Below are positions 35,547 to 45,293 of a stretch of DNA of 64,000 bases, piece after piece (within the stretch, counting starts at the first letter, position 1; the number at the start of each line of letters is the position of its first letter). Source of the stretch: Nocardia sp. XZ_19_385 (GTDB lineage: Bacteria > Actinomycetota > Actinomycetes > Mycobacteriales > Mycobacteriaceae). The stretch is from the NCBI RefSeq assembly GCF_015355755.1, contig NZ_JACVEE010000008.1, positions 1-64,000 of the forward strand, given 5' to 3'. A program made the position numbers and the translations under genes. The notes beneath the pieces are model-generated. The model was not told where the DNA came from, searched no databases, and saw nothing but the letters and a program-made list of their open reading frames with translations.

Positions 35547-36976
35547 CGGAGCTGACCAAAGCCGCGGGCCCCGATTCGCCTGTGACGCATGACCGGCGAG
35601 GCATCGGCGACGGGCTGCGCTCCTGGTGGGACGGCCTCAGCCGCCCGGGCCAGTGGGGTGTCGGTGTCCCGTTCATCGTCCTGCTGGCGCTGCTGCCGCT
35701 GTTCCCGCCACCGCTGCTGGACACCCCGTCCTACAACTTCGGGTTGGTGATGGCCAAGGTCGCGATGTTCTGCCTGATCGCGATCGGCCTGAATGTCGTT
35801 GTCGGCCAAGCGGGTTTGCTCGACCTCGGTTACGTCGGCTTCTACGCGGTCGGCGCCTACACCGTAGCCTTGCTCACGAGTAAGAACAGTCCGTGGAATC
35901 AGACCGATGGTGGCTGGCTCAACCCGAGTTGGGCCTGGTTGGCGTGTCTGCCGCTGGCGGTCTTGGTGACTGCGATCTCCGGCCTGATACTCGGGTCACC
36001 GACACTGCGGCTGCGCGGCGACTACCTGGCCATCGTGACGCTGGGCTTCGGTGAGATCGTCCGCCTGCTCGCCGACAACCTCGGTGAGATCACCAACGGC
36101 AGTCTCGGCCTGTCCGAGGTCGCCTACCCGCGGATCGGTGAATCCGAGGCCAAGCCTGACGGCGTGTTCTCCGCCGGCAACGTCGGCGACGCGGACTCGG
36201 CGAACCTGCTCGACCGCGCCAGCTACGGAACCTACTGGTACTGGCTGGGTATGGGGCTGATCATCCTCATGCTGCTGATCGTCGGCAATCTGGAACGCAG
36301 CCGAGTCGGCCGCTCCTGGGTGGCGATCCGCGAGGACGAGGACGTCGCCGAGATCATGGGCGTGCAGACCTTCAAGTACAAACTGTGGGCTTTCATGATC
36401 GGCGCCGCGGTCGGCGGTATGTCGGGCGCGATCTACGCCGGGCAGGTGCAGTTCGTGAACCCGACCCGGTTCGACATCGTCAACTCGATGCTGTTCCTCT
36501 GCGCGGTCGTCATCGGCGGCCAGGGCAACAAGCTCGGCGTGCTCGCGGGTGCGTTCATCATCGCCTACCTGCCCGACCGGCTCGCCTCGGTGCGGATGGT
36601 GAACGACGAGGCCACCGGTTACACGCTGCTGATCCTCGACGTGGCGGTGTTCATCGCGCTGGCGGTGTACTGGAAGTGGGCCCAGCGGAATCTGGACCTC
36701 GGCGGCTGGCGAAAACGCTTGGTGATCAGCGGCATGGTGTTCACCGGCGTGATGGGTGCGCTGCTGGTGGGAAGTGTGCTGTTGTTCCGGCCGGGTGGCG
36801 CGCAGTCGCTCGGTGACCTCAAATATCTGTACTTCGGTATCGCGTTGGTGGTGATGATGATTCTGCGTCCGCAGGGTCTGTTCCCGGTGCGGCAGAAACT
36901 GCTCACCTACGGCAGGCAGGTCTACCAGGCGGTGCGCCGCCCGGCCCAGCCCGACACGGATGGAGCGGGACGATGA
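35543..36976 (+). CDS. livM: Branched-chain amino-acid ABC permease LivM
   Basis: 477 residues, longer than the usual 330-430 because of an N-terminal hydrophilic stretch and an inserted periplasmic loop (about 190-225, ESEAKPDGVFSAGNVGDADSANLLDRASYG). The core motifs are NVVVGQAGLLDLGYVGFYAVGAY, SPTLRLRGDYLAIVTLGFGEIVRLLADNLGEITNGSLGLSEV and RSWVAIREDEDVAEIMGVQTFKYKLWAF (coupling loop). It overlaps livH and the ATPase gene by four bases on each side, so translation is coupled throughout. Confidence 0.93.
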   Translation: MTELTKAAGPDSPVTHDRRGIGDGLRSWWDGLSRPGQWGVGVPFIVLLALLPLFPPPLLDTPSYNFGLVMAKVAMFCLIAIGLNVVVGQAGLLDLGYVGFYAVGAYTVALLTSKNSPWNQTDGGWLNPSWAWLACLPLAVLVTAISGLILGSPTLRLRGDYLAIVTLGFGEIVRLLADNLGEITNGSLGLSEVAYPRIGESEAKPDGVFSAGNVGDADSANLLDRASYGTYWYWLGMGLIILMLLIVGNLERSRVGRSWVAIREDEDVAEIMGVQTFKYKLWAFMIGAAVGGMSGAIYAGQVQFVNPTRFDIVNSMLFLCAVVIGGQGNKLGVLAGAFIIAYLPDRLASVRMVNDEATGYTLLILDVAVFIALAVYWKWAQRNLDLGGWRKRLVISGMVFTGVMGALLVGSVLLFRPGGAQSLGDLKYLYFGIALVVMMILRPQGLFPVRQKLLTYGRQVYQAVRRPAQPDTDGAGR

Positions 36977-38820
36977 CCGGCCCGGGCGCGGGTGACGCGC
37001 TGTTCGACAACGAGGACATGGCCGCGGGTCATGTGGCGCCGCCGGAGCCGGAGGAGAGCGCCGGTGAGGTCGACGTCACCGCGGTGATCCCGGAACTCGG
37101 CGATGCCGAGACGGTCGCCGAAGTGGTTGCGCCACACCGGGAAATCGAGACCGCGGTCGGTGCGCCACTGCTGCGCACCGAGGGTCTCACGGTGAAGTTC
37201 GGTGGTCTCACCGCGCTGGACTCGCTGGATTTCGAGATCCGCCGCGGCGAGATTCTCGGTCTCATCGGGCCCAACGGCGCGGGCAAGACGACCTGCTTCA
37301 ACGCCATCACCGGTGTCTACAAACCGTCTTCGGGTCTGGTGTACTTCGACGGCAAGCCGCTGACGAAGTCCAAGCGCAACGAGATCACCCGGCTGGGCAT
37401 CGCGCGTACGTTCCAGAACGTGCGGTTGTTCAACGAGATGACCGCGCTGGAGAACGTGGTGGTCGGCACCGACGCCCGGCACAAGACCTCGGTGCCGGGT
37501 GCGATCATCCGCACGCCGCGGCATCGGCGCGAGGAGCGCGACGCCATCGAGCGGGGCATGGCGCTGCTCGAATTCGTCGGTATCGCACCGCGTGCGGTGG
37601 AGAAGGCGCGCAATCTCTCCTATGGCGATCAGCGCCGCCTGGAGATCGCGCGCGCGTTGGCCACCGAGCCGAAGCTGCTGTGCCTGGACGAGCCGGCCGC
37701 CGGGTTCAACCCGGCCGAGAAGGCCGCGCTGATGGATCTGATCCGTAAGATCCGCGACGACGGGTTCACCGTGCTGCTCATCGAGCACGACATGCGCCTG
37801 GTCATGGGTGTGACGGACCGGATCGTGGTGCTGGAGTTCGGGCGCAAGATCGCCGACGGGCTGCCCGCGGAGGTGCGCGAGAACCCGGACGTGATCGCGG
37901 CGTACCTGGGTGTGCCCGACGACGAGGCCCGAGCGGCGGAAGCCGAGCCGGACTCCGAAGTCGAATCCGAGGTTGCCGCAACGGATATGGCCGATCCGCC
38001 GACTCAGGTGCTGCCGATTCCCGAGCCGGGCCGCGGGCCCGACAAGGTGTCGTTCACCAAGGATCGGGCGGCCGAGCCGGACCGCGATTTCAGCGACGCC
38101 CCGGTGCTGCTGGAAGTCCAGGACATGGTCGTCAACTACGGCAGAATCCAGGCGCTGCACGGGATTTCGCTGAAGGTGGCCGAAGGCGAGCTGGTCACCC
38201 TGCTCGGCGCCAACGGTGCCGGCAAGACGACCACCATGCGGGCGCTGTCGGGTCTGCTGCCGCTGACCCGCGGCAAGATCCTGTTCGAGGGCCGCGACAT
38301 CACCGGCGTGAAAGCGCACGAGCGGGTGACCGACGGGCTCATCCAGGCGCCGGAGGGCCGCGGTGTGTTCCCCGGCATGACGGTGCAGGAAAACCTCGAC
38401 ATGGGTTGCTACGGCAGGCCTTTCAAGGTGAAGGCGGAGTACGAACAGACACTGGACTGGGTGTTCGAACTCTTCCCGCGCCTGTCCGAACGCCGTAAGC
38501 AGGTCGGCGGCACGCTCTCCGGTGGTGAGCAGCAGATGCTGGCCATAGGCCGGTCCCTGATGGCGCGGCCGCGGCTGCTGCTGCTCGACGAGCCGTCGAT
38601 GGGGCTGGCGCCCATGGTGATCCAGCAGATCTTCAAGATCATCAGCGAGATCAACCGGCAGGGCACCACCGTGCTGATGGTGGAGCAGAACGCGCAGCAG
38701 GCGCTGGTGCGCAGCGACCGCGCCTACATCCTGGAGACCGGTGAGGTCACCAAGTCGGGCACCGGCGGGGATCTGCTCGTCGACTCGGCGGTGAAGTCGG
38801 CCTACCTGGGTGTTGGTTAA
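36973..38820 (+). CDS. livGF: Fused LivG-LivF ATPase of the branched-chain amino-acid transporter
   Basis: 615 residues containing two complete ABC ATPase domains. An acidic N-terminal extension (about 1-62) precedes the LivG-type domain: Walker A GPNGAGKTT (99-107), signature LSYGDQRRLEIARAL and Walker B LLCLDEPAAG. A charged linker of about 60 residues (about 318-375, rich in Glu, Asp, Pro) leads to the LivF-type domain: Walker A GANGAGKTT (about 412-420), signature LSGGEQQMLAIGRSL, Walker B LLLLDEPSMG. In E. coli LivG and LivF are separate proteins. There is no frameshift or internal ribosome-binding site that would suggest two products. It overlaps livM by four bases and is followed by a terminator. 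Confidence 0.93.
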   Translation: MTGPGAGDALFDNEDMAAGHVAPPEPEESAGEVDVTAVIPELGDAETVAEVVAPHREIETAVGAPLLRTEGLTVKFGGLTALDSLDFEIRRGEILGLIGPNGAGKTTCFNAITGVYKPSSGLVYFDGKPLTKSKRNEITRLGIARTFQNVRLFNEMTALENVVVGTDARHKTSVPGAIIRTPRHRREERDAIERGMALLEFVGIAPRAVEKARNLSYGDQRRLEIARALATEPKLLCLDEPAAGFNPAEKAALMDLIRKIRDDGFTVLLIEHDMRLVMGVTDRIVVLEFGRKIADGLPAEVRENPDVIAAYLGVPDDEARAAEAEPDSEVESEVAATDMADPPTQVLPIPEPGRGPDKVSFTKDRAAEPDRDFSDAPVLLEVQDMVVNYGRIQALHGISLKVAEGELVTLLGANGAGKTTTMRALSGLLPLTRGKILFEGRDITGVKAHERVTDGLIQAPEGRGVFPGMTVQENLDMGCYGRPFKVKAEYEQTLDWVFELFPRLSERRKQVGGTLSGGEQQMLAIGRSLMARPRLLLLDEPSMGLAPMVIQQIFKIISEINRQGTTVLMVEQNAQQALVRSDRAYILETGEVTKSGTGGDLLVDSAVKSAYLGVG

Positions 38821-38835
38821 GCTCAGCCAAAGCAA

Positions 38836-38867
38836 CGGCGGCACATCGGGTTTCCGGTGTGCCGCCG
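38836..38867 (+). terminator. Terminator of the liv operon
   Basis: A 14-bp stem (38836-38849 with 38854-38867, one wobble pair) with a 4-base loop lies 15 bases after the ATPase stop. The following bases CTGCTGTCTT are only moderately T-rich. Confidence 0.75.
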
Positions 38868-38891
38868 CTGCTGTCTTGGCATGATGGGCCC

Positions 38892-40568
38892 ATGAACTCC
38901 CACGAAGAGTTGATCAACCTGGCCGATCAGTATTGGGACAGCAAGCTCGAAGCGTCGCCCACCGCCGCGACGCTGCTGGGCGACCACCGCTTCGACGACC
39001 GAATCGAAGACCTGTCCGCCGAAGCCGAAGCACGGCTGCTCGGGACCTGCCGCGAACTACTGGAGCAGGTCGACGCCCTGGACCCGGGCGGGCTGAGCGC
39101 ACAGGACCGCACCACCCGCAGCCTGCTGCACGCCGAGCTCACCGGCGCGATCGACCATTTGTCCTGGCGGCCATTGGAAATGGCCTCCGATCAGATGATG
39201 GGCGTGCACGCGGAGCTGCTGACCATGGCCCCGCAGATCAGCGCGCCGAAACCCGAGCACGCCACGGCGCTGGTGCAGCGGCACCGCCAGATCGGCACCC
39301 TGCTGGAACAGGCGGTCGAACGCTTCCGCGCCGGCTTGGCCGCGGGGCGCGCACCGGCGAAGATCACCATCGAGCGGTCGCTGAATCAGCTCGACGGCTA
39401 CCTGGACTCCGATCTCACCGGCGACGCGTTCGTCACCCTCGACGGCCCGCCGGACTGGGACGGCGAGGAAGCCTGGCGCGCCGAATTGGCGCAGGTGGCA
39501 GCCGAAGTCATCCGCCCGGCCTTCCGTCGCTACCGCGCGGCGCTCGCCGAGGAACTGCTGCCGGTGGCGCGGCCGGACGAGCGGGCCGGACTCTGCTGGC
39601 TCGGCGACGATGGCGCCGACATCTACACCCGGTTGCTGCGCGAGCACACCACGCTGCCCGATCTGGGAGCCGAAGAGATCCACCGCACCGGGCTGGCCGA
39701 ATTGGAGTCGCTGCGTGCGGAATACGCGGAGCTCGGGGCGCGCCAGTTCGGCACCTCCGACCTCGCGGAGATCTTCCACCGGCTGCGCGAGGACCGGGAA
39801 CTGCGCTACCGCGACGGCGACGAAATCATGACCGACGCACGCAGCGCGCTGACCGTGGCCACCGCGGAGATGAAGAACTGGTTCGGGCGGCTGCCCCAGG
39901 CCTCCTGCGACATCGTGCCGGTACCGGAATTCCTGGAGGCGGATTCCGCCACCGCCTATTACTTTCCGCCGCCGGCCGACAACTCCCGCCCCGGCACCTA
40001 CTTCGTCAACCGGCACCAGCCGACCGAGCAGCTGCGCTACGAAACCGCCTCGGTGGCCTATCACGAGGCCATTCCGGGGCATCACCTGCAGCTGGCCATC
40101 GCCAACGAACTCGACCATCTGCCGCGCTTCCAGCGCCAGTCCTTCGCCAACACCGCGTTCGTAGAAGGCTGGGCGCTGTACGCCGAACGGCTGGCCGACG
40201 AAATGGGTTTGTACGCCGACGATCTGGGCCGACTCGGCATGCTGGCCGGGGATTCGTGGCGTTCCTGCCGGTTGGTCGTCGACACCGGTATCCATGCCAT
40301 GGGCTGGACCCGGCAGCAGGCCGTCGACTTCATGATCGCCAATGCGCCGGTGGGCGAGAACCACATTCGCATGGAGGTCGATCGCTATATCGCGATGCCC
40401 GGTCAAGCCGTCGCGTACAAGACGGGGCAGATCGAAATTCGCTCCCGGCGTGCGGAAGTCGAACGGAAACTCGGAAACGCGTTCGATATCAAAGCTTTCC
40501 ACGACGTCGTGCTCGGCTCCGGTTCGGTCAGTCTGCCGGTGCTACGGGAACTCGTTGCCACACTGTGA
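38892..40568 (+). CDS. DUF885-family probable zinc peptidase
   Basis: 558 residues. The sequence YHEAIPGHHLQLAIANEL (about 390-407) matches the HEXXGHH-like metal-binding motif of DUF885 proteins, with the upstream NRHQPTEQLRYETASVAYHE and downstream EGWALYAERLADEMGLY that are diagnostic for the family. Members are related to carboxypeptidase Taq-like enzymes; their substrates are largely unknown. No signal peptide. ATG 38892 lies at the start of the conserved region (NSHEELINLADQYWDSKLEASPTAATLLGDHRFDD). It is followed by a second metallopeptidase-type gene. Confidence 0.9.
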   Translation: MNSHEELINLADQYWDSKLEASPTAATLLGDHRFDDRIEDLSAEAEARLLGTCRELLEQVDALDPGGLSAQDRTTRSLLHAELTGAIDHLSWRPLEMASDQMMGVHAELLTMAPQISAPKPEHATALVQRHRQIGTLLEQAVERFRAGLAAGRAPAKITIERSLNQLDGYLDSDLTGDAFVTLDGPPDWDGEEAWRAELAQVAAEVIRPAFRRYRAALAEELLPVARPDERAGLCWLGDDGADIYTRLLREHTTLPDLGAEEIHRTGLAELESLRAEYAELGARQFGTSDLAEIFHRLREDRELRYRDGDEIMTDARSALTVATAEMKNWFGRLPQASCDIVPVPEFLEADSATAYYFPPPADNSRPGTYFVNRHQPTEQLRYETASVAYHEAIPGHHLQLAIANELDHLPRFQRQSFANTAFVEGWALYAERLADEMGLYADDLGRLGMLAGDSWRSCRLVVDTGIHAMGWTRQQAVDFMIANAPVGENHIRMEVDRYIAMPGQAVAYKTGQIEIRSRRAEVERKLGNAFDIKAFHDVVLGSGSVSLPVLRELVATL

Positions 40569-40653
40569 CCCGCGGAGGGCCTGCCCGAGTTGCAGGCCCC
40601 CGCGCCGTCGGCTTCCATAGAAGGGCGTCGACGGACCTTGGTCAGGGGGAAAC

Positions 40654-41670
40654 ATGAACCAGCCGTTGACATCTCGCCAGCCGCCCCGAAACAGTGGGCG
40701 CGGGCTCCCGGTCACCGCGATTTGCGGCGCGATCGCCATCATCGCCATGGTCGGTTTCGTCGTGGCCGCGGGATGGCCCGCGGGCGCACCCCGTCCGGCC
40801 GACCGGGCCGGTGCGATCGCGATGGGCGCCGGGCTCGCTTTCGGTCCCGGATTCACCGGCGCCCCTTCGGATCCCGCGAAACCGGCCGGCTACTCCGCCG
40901 CGCCGGTGGATCCGGTGCGACTATCGGGCGCGGCGCAATTCCCCTCCAGCCGGCAGGTGTACGCGCTGGCCGATCACCCGTTGTTCGCCCAGCATGTCGG
41001 GTTGACGAAGGTCGACTGCACGCTGCCGGGGTGGGGCGCGGACGCCGAGTCGGCCCGCGCGTTCTACGTTGCCGCCATCGACTGCCTGGACGCCGCGTGG
41101 GAGCCGACGCTGCGCGGTGCGGGGCTGCCGTTCCGCTCGCCGCGGGTGGCCGTGCCCGCGCAGGCCGGGACCCGCAGCAGCCCGTGCGGCCAGGAGGAGG
41201 GTGACACCGCCGAATCCTTCTACTGCACCCTCGACGAGACGATCATCCTGCCCTTCGACGGCTTGCGCTCGGTGACCACCGGATCCCGGCGCGGCGCCCA
41301 GCTGGCCGCGCTGGCCCACGAATACGGGCACCACATCCAATCGCTGATCGGCGTCATGCGCGCCTATCTGGACAAACGCACCGGCCTCGGCTGGGACTCC
41401 GGCCCGGGCCAGGAGCAGAGCCGCCGGCTGGACCTGCAGGCCGCGTGCTTCGCCGGGATGTTCCTCGGCAGAAACTACGGCCGCGCTGATCTGGATCAGC
41501 AGACCTGGGACGAGGCGGTGCGGGTCACCCGGGTCGCCGGTGATCGTCCGGGGTACGCGCGGCTGCACGGCACCGACTTCAACGTGTGGGGCTGGTGGAA
41601 ATGGGGCGCCGATCTGGGCGATACGGCCGAGTGCAACACCTGGTATTCGGCCGCGCCCTATGTGGCGTGA
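40654..41670 (+). CDS. Membrane-anchored neutral zinc metallopeptidase (YpfJ type)
   Basis: 338 residues. One N-terminal helix (about 20-42) is followed by a Gly/Ala/Pro linker and an extracellular domain. The zinc motif is HEYGHH (about 222-227) in LAALAHEYGHHIQSLIGV, followed by RRLDLQAACFAGMFLG, the pair of blocks that defines this putative neutral zinc metallopeptidase family. Cysteines in VDCTLPGW, AIDCLDAAW, SPCGQEE, FYCTLDE and AECNTWY are likely disulfide-bonded outside the cell. The substrate is unknown. ATG 40654 follows AGGGGGAAAC. Confidence 0.88.
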   Translation: MNQPLTSRQPPRNSGRGLPVTAICGAIAIIAMVGFVVAAGWPAGAPRPADRAGAIAMGAGLAFGPGFTGAPSDPAKPAGYSAAPVDPVRLSGAAQFPSSRQVYALADHPLFAQHVGLTKVDCTLPGWGADAESARAFYVAAIDCLDAAWEPTLRGAGLPFRSPRVAVPAQAGTRSSPCGQEEGDTAESFYCTLDETIILPFDGLRSVTTGSRRGAQLAALAHEYGHHIQSLIGVMRAYLDKRTGLGWDSGPGQEQSRRLDLQAACFAGMFLGRNYGRADLDQQTWDEAVRVTRVAGDRPGYARLHGTDFNVWGWWKWGADLGDTAECNTWYSAAPYVA

Positions 41671-41726
41671 GCAGTGATTCCCGCCCTGCCGTGGACTTGT
41701 CGGTGGGTCTCAATAGACTCTGACAC

Positions 41727-44471
41727 GTGACTCCAGCGACCACCGATCAGCGTCCGAGTTCAGGCTCCAGTACCTCCGTCGAAGCGCCGGGGGAGCGGCC
41801 GACGCTGCTGTTGCTGGATGGCCATTCCGTGGCCTATCGCGCGTTCTTCGCGCTGCCCGCGGAGAACTTCAAAACCGTCACCGGGCAGACCACCAACGCG
41901 GTGTACGGCTTCACCGCGATGCTGATCAACCTGTTGCGCGACGAGAAGCCCAGCCATGTGGCGGCGGCGTTCGACGTGTCCCGCAAGACCTTCCGCTCCG
42001 AGGCGTATCCGGAGTACAAGGCCAACCGCAGCCAGACGCCGGACGAGTTCCGCGGGCAGGTCGAGCTCACCAAAGACGTGCTGGGCGCGATGGGCATTCC
42101 GGTGATGGCGATCGATGGTTTCGAAGCCGACGATTTGATCGCCACGCTCACCACCCAGGCCACCGCGCAGGGTTTCCGCGTGCTCATCGTCTCCGGCGAC
42201 CGCGACGCCATCCAATTGGTCAATGACGATGTCACCGTGCTGTACCCGCGCAAGGGCGTCTCGGATCTCACCCGCTTCACCCCCGACGAGGTGATGACGA
42301 AGTACGGCCTCACCCCGGCCCAGTACCCGGATTACGCGGCGCTGCGCGGCGACCCGAGCGACAACCTGCCCGGCATCCCCGGGGTGGGGGAGAAGACCGC
42401 CGCCAAGTGGATCCGCGAGTACGGGGATCTGAACACCTTGGTGGAGAAGGTCGACGAGGTGAAGGGCAAGGTCGGTGACGCCTTGCGCGCCAACCTGTCC
42501 AGCGTGGTGCTCAACCGCCAGCTCACCGAGATGGTCCGCGACGTCCCGCTGCCCTACACCCCCGATCAGCTGGCCCAGCAGCCGTGGGACCGCAACAAGA
42601 TCCACCAGCTCTTCGACGACCTGGAATTCCGGGTGCTGCGCGACCGGCTGTTCGAGACGCTCGCGCCCAAGGAGCCGGAAGCCGAGTCGGGCTTCGAGAT
42701 CAGTGGTGGCGCCCTGGAAATCGGCGGCGTCGCGTCCTGGCTCGCCGAGCACGCCGGAGCCGGTGTGCGCCACGGTGTTTCCATTGTCGGCAGCGGCATC
42801 CCCGGCAACGGTGATGTGAAGGCCCTTGCCATCGCGGCCGCCGACGACGAGAGCGGCTACATCGACGTCACCGTGCTCACCCCGGAAGACGAAGCGGCCC
42901 TGGGCGCCTGGCTCGCCGACCCGGCGGTGCCCAAGGCGCTGCACGAGGCCAAATCCGCCATGCACATGCTGCGCGGGCGCGGCTGGACCCTCGGCGGGCT
43001 CACCAGCGACACCGCCCTGGCCGCCTACCTGGTCCGCCCCGGCCAGCGCAGCTTCAACCTCGACGACCTCTCGCTGCGTTACCTGCGCCGCGAGTTGCGC
43101 GCCGAAACCGATGACACGCAACAGCTCTCGCTGCTCGACGACGCCGACACCGTCGACGCCGAGACCGCGCAGACCGAAATGCTGCGGGCCCGCGCGGTGC
43201 TCGATCTCGCCGCGGCGCTCGATATCGAACTCCAGCAGATCGAATCCGTAGCGCTGCTCGACGATATGGAGCTGCCGCTGCTGGGTGTGCTGGGCCGCCT
43301 GGAGGATGCGGGTATCGCCGTCGACGTCGACCAGCTGGAGACGCTGCAGCGCCAGTTCGCCGACAAGGTCAGCGAGGCAGCCAACGCCGCCTACGAGGTG
43401 ATCGGCAAGCAGATCAACCTGGGCTCGCCGAAGCAGCTGCAGGTGGTGCTGTTCGACGAGCTCGACATGCCGAAGACCAAGCGCACCAAGACCGGCTACA
43501 CCACCGACGCCGACGCGCTGGAATCGCTGTTCGAGAAGACCGAGCACCCGTTCCTGCAGCACCTGCTCGAGCATCGCGACGCGACGCGGCTGAAGGTCAC
43601 CGTCGACGGCCTGCTCAAGTCGGTCGCCGAGGACGGGCGCATCCACACCACGTTCAACCAGACCATCGCCGCCACCGGCCGGCTGTCCTCCACCGAGCCG
43701 AACCTGCAGAACATCCCCATCCGCACCGACACCGGCCGCCAGATCCGCGACACCTTCGTCGTCGGCCCCGGTTACACGGAGCTGATGACCGCCGACTACA
43801 GCCAGATCGAAATGCGCATCATGGCGCATCTTTCCGGTGACGAGGGCCTGATCGAGGCCTTCAACTCCGGCGAGGATCTGCACACCTTCGTCGCCTCGAA
43901 GGCCTTCGACATCCCGCTCTCGGAAGTGCATCCGGAGATGCGCCGCCGCATCAAGGCAATGTCCTACGGTCTCGCCTACGGCCTGAGCGCTTTCGGCCTG
44001 TCCGCGCAGCTGAAGATCAGCACGCAGGAGGCCAAGGAGCAGATGGACGTCTACTTCGAGCGCTTCGGCGGCATCCGCGACTACCTGCAGGACGTCGTCG
44101 ACCAGGCCCGCAAGGTCGGCTACACCGAGACCCTCTTCGGCCGCCGCCGCTACCTGCCCGACCTGGATTCCAGCAACCGCCAACGCCGCGAAGCCGCCGA
44201 ACGCATGGCCCTCAACGCCCCCATCCAGGGCACCGCCGCCGACATCATCAAGGTGGCGATGATCAACGTGAACAAGGCGATCCAGGCCGCGGGCCTCCAG
44301 TCCCGCATGCTCCTGCAAATCCACGACGAACTCGTCTTCGAGGTCGCCGACGGCGAGCGGGAAGCCCTGGAATCCCTCGCCCGCGAACACATGGCCTCGG
44401 CCATCAACCTGTCTGTGCCACTGGACGTCTCGGTCGGCACCGGCCGCAGCTGGGATTCCGCGGCACACTGA
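41727..44471 (+). CDS. polA: DNA polymerase I
   Basis: 914 residues, the usual actinobacterial size. The N-terminal 5'-3' exonuclease (flap endonuclease) begins LLLLDGHSVAYRAFFA and includes FEADDLIATL and GDPSDNLPGIPGVGEKTAAKW. The middle 3'-5' exonuclease-like domain keeps only part of its motifs (SDTALAAYLVRP), so proofreading is probably absent, as in other actinobacteria. The polymerase has motif A DYSQIEMRI, motif B RRIKAMSYGLAYGLSAFGLS and motif C QIHDELVFE. GTG 41727 has TAGACT at 41714-41719, suggesting a leaderless transcript. Confidence 0.97.
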   Translation: MTPATTDQRPSSGSSTSVEAPGERPTLLLLDGHSVAYRAFFALPAENFKTVTGQTTNAVYGFTAMLINLLRDEKPSHVAAAFDVSRKTFRSEAYPEYKANRSQTPDEFRGQVELTKDVLGAMGIPVMAIDGFEADDLIATLTTQATAQGFRVLIVSGDRDAIQLVNDDVTVLYPRKGVSDLTRFTPDEVMTKYGLTPAQYPDYAALRGDPSDNLPGIPGVGEKTAAKWIREYGDLNTLVEKVDEVKGKVGDALRANLSSVVLNRQLTEMVRDVPLPYTPDQLAQQPWDRNKIHQLFDDLEFRVLRDRLFETLAPKEPEAESGFEISGGALEIGGVASWLAEHAGAGVRHGVSIVGSGIPGNGDVKALAIAAADDESGYIDVTVLTPEDEAALGAWLADPAVPKALHEAKSAMHMLRGRGWTLGGLTSDTALAAYLVRPGQRSFNLDDLSLRYLRRELRAETDDTQQLSLLDDADTVDAETAQTEMLRARAVLDLAAALDIELQQIESVALLDDMELPLLGVLGRLEDAGIAVDVDQLETLQRQFADKVSEAANAAYEVIGKQINLGSPKQLQVVLFDELDMPKTKRTKTGYTTDADALESLFEKTEHPFLQHLLEHRDATRLKVTVDGLLKSVAEDGRIHTTFNQTIAATGRLSSTEPNLQNIPIRTDTGRQIRDTFVVGPGYTELMTADYSQIEMRIMAHLSGDEGLIEAFNSGEDLHTFVASKAFDIPLSEVHPEMRRRIKAMSYGLAYGLSAFGLSAQLKISTQEAKEQMDVYFERFGGIRDYLQDVVDQARKVGYTETLFGRRRYLPDLDSSNRQRREAAERMALNAPIQGTAADIIKVAMINVNKAIQAAGLQSRMLLQIHDELVFEVADGEREALESLAREHMASAINLSVPLDVSVGTGRSWDSAAH

Positions 44472-44631
44472 CGCGCGAGACCCGTTCGGAAACGGCGGCC
44501 GCCACGCCAGGTGGTGCCGCCATTCGGCGGGTTCCCTTGCGGTCGCGTCGGTTTCGGTGATCGACGGGAGTGATATCGGGGCTGGTGTTCGGTGTGTCGG
44601 CCCCGATATGACTCCCCTCGATGGCTCTCGT

Positions 44632-45228
44632 TCAGCGGGGTTGCAGGCCGAGCATTACGTGGTCGACGAGGTCCTCGAGCCATTCGTCGGCGGCTTCGGG
44701 GGCGACGAGGCCGGAGGCGAGGAAGGTGGCCAGGCCCTGCAGGGCGGCTACTGCGGTGAGGGCGATGCGGCGGGGGTCGCCGGGAATGATTTCGCCGCGG
44801 GCTTGGGCCTCGGCGATCAGGGTGACGGGGATGGCGAAGGCGCGGTCTACGGCCTGGGACATGACGTCGCCGGCTACGGGGCTGTGGCGGCGGGCAAACA
44901 TCAGCGCCAGCAGGGCTGAGTTTTCGGTGGCGAAGCGCAGGTAGGTGCGGGCCATGGTGTGGATCGTGTCGGTGGATGACGTTGTGGGGGTGAGGTTTTC
45001 GAAGTCGGCGCCGAGGCGCTCGAAGCCGGCGACGGCGAGTGCGTCGAGCAGCGCCTGCTTGTCGCGGAAGTGGCGGGTGGGTGCGCCGTGACTGACCCCG
45101 GTGTCGCGCGCCAGTTGACGCAGCGACAGTCCGTCGACGCCGGATTCGCGCAGCGTGGCCTCCGCGCGCTGCAGCAGCTCGGCGCGGAGGTCGCCGTGGT
45201 GATACGAGCGTGCGCGGATTGCGGTCAT
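44632..45228 (-). CDS. TetR-family transcriptional regulator
   Basis: 198 residues. The HTH reads LLQRAEATLRESGVDGLSLRQLARDTGVSHGAPTRHFRDKQALLDALAV, with the ligand-binding C-terminal part MARTYLRFATENSALLALMFARRHSP of the TetR_C group. ATG 45228 starts MTAIRARSYHHGDLR. It is divergent from the membrane-protein gene at 45294, and the 65-base gap contains two copies of its probable operator, TGTAGGC-N3-GCCTACA. It should repress that gene and itself. Confidence 0.92.
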   Translation of the reverse strand: MTAIRARSYHHGDLRAELLQRAEATLRESGVDGLSLRQLARDTGVSHGAPTRHFRDKQALLDALAVAGFERLGADFENLTPTTSSTDTIHTMARTYLRFATENSALLALMFARRHSPVAGDVMSQAVDRAFAIPVTLIAEAQARGEIIPGDPRRIALTAVAALQGLATFLASGLVAPEAADEWLEDLVDHVMLGLQPR

Positions 45229-45249
45229 GGTGAGTGCAGGATAACAACA

Positions 45250-45286
45250 TGTAGGCGTTGACTACTTTGTAGGCACTGCCTACATT
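45250..45286 (+). promoter_or_regulatory. Tandem TetR operators overlapping a leaderless promoter
   Basis: A perfect 7-bp inverted repeat TGTAGGC-ACT-GCCTACA lies at 45268-45284. A second, imperfect copy, TGTAGGC-GTT-GACTACT, lies at 45250-45266. TTGACT (45258-45263) and TACATT (45281-45286), 17 bases apart, form a good promoter for the + strand gene whose ATG is at 45294, leaving essentially no leader. The first operator covers the -35 and the second covers the spacer and -10. Confidence 0.75.
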
Positions 45287-45293
45287 CGACTGC

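Noticed and set aside
36922..38844. 640-residue frame antisense to the fused livGF gene
   Set aside because: Mirror of a strongly coding gene with intact ABC motifs; product is His/Arg/Leu-rich without domain.
39057..40502. 481-residue minus-strand frame in the DUF885 gene
   Set aside because: The plus-strand gene has the metal motif and family blocks.
41760..44468. 902-residue open frame antisense to polA
   Set aside because: It covers polA almost exactly on the other strand, its product is Gly/Val/Asp/His-rich without motifs, and polA has all catalytic motifs; long antisense frames are common at this GC.
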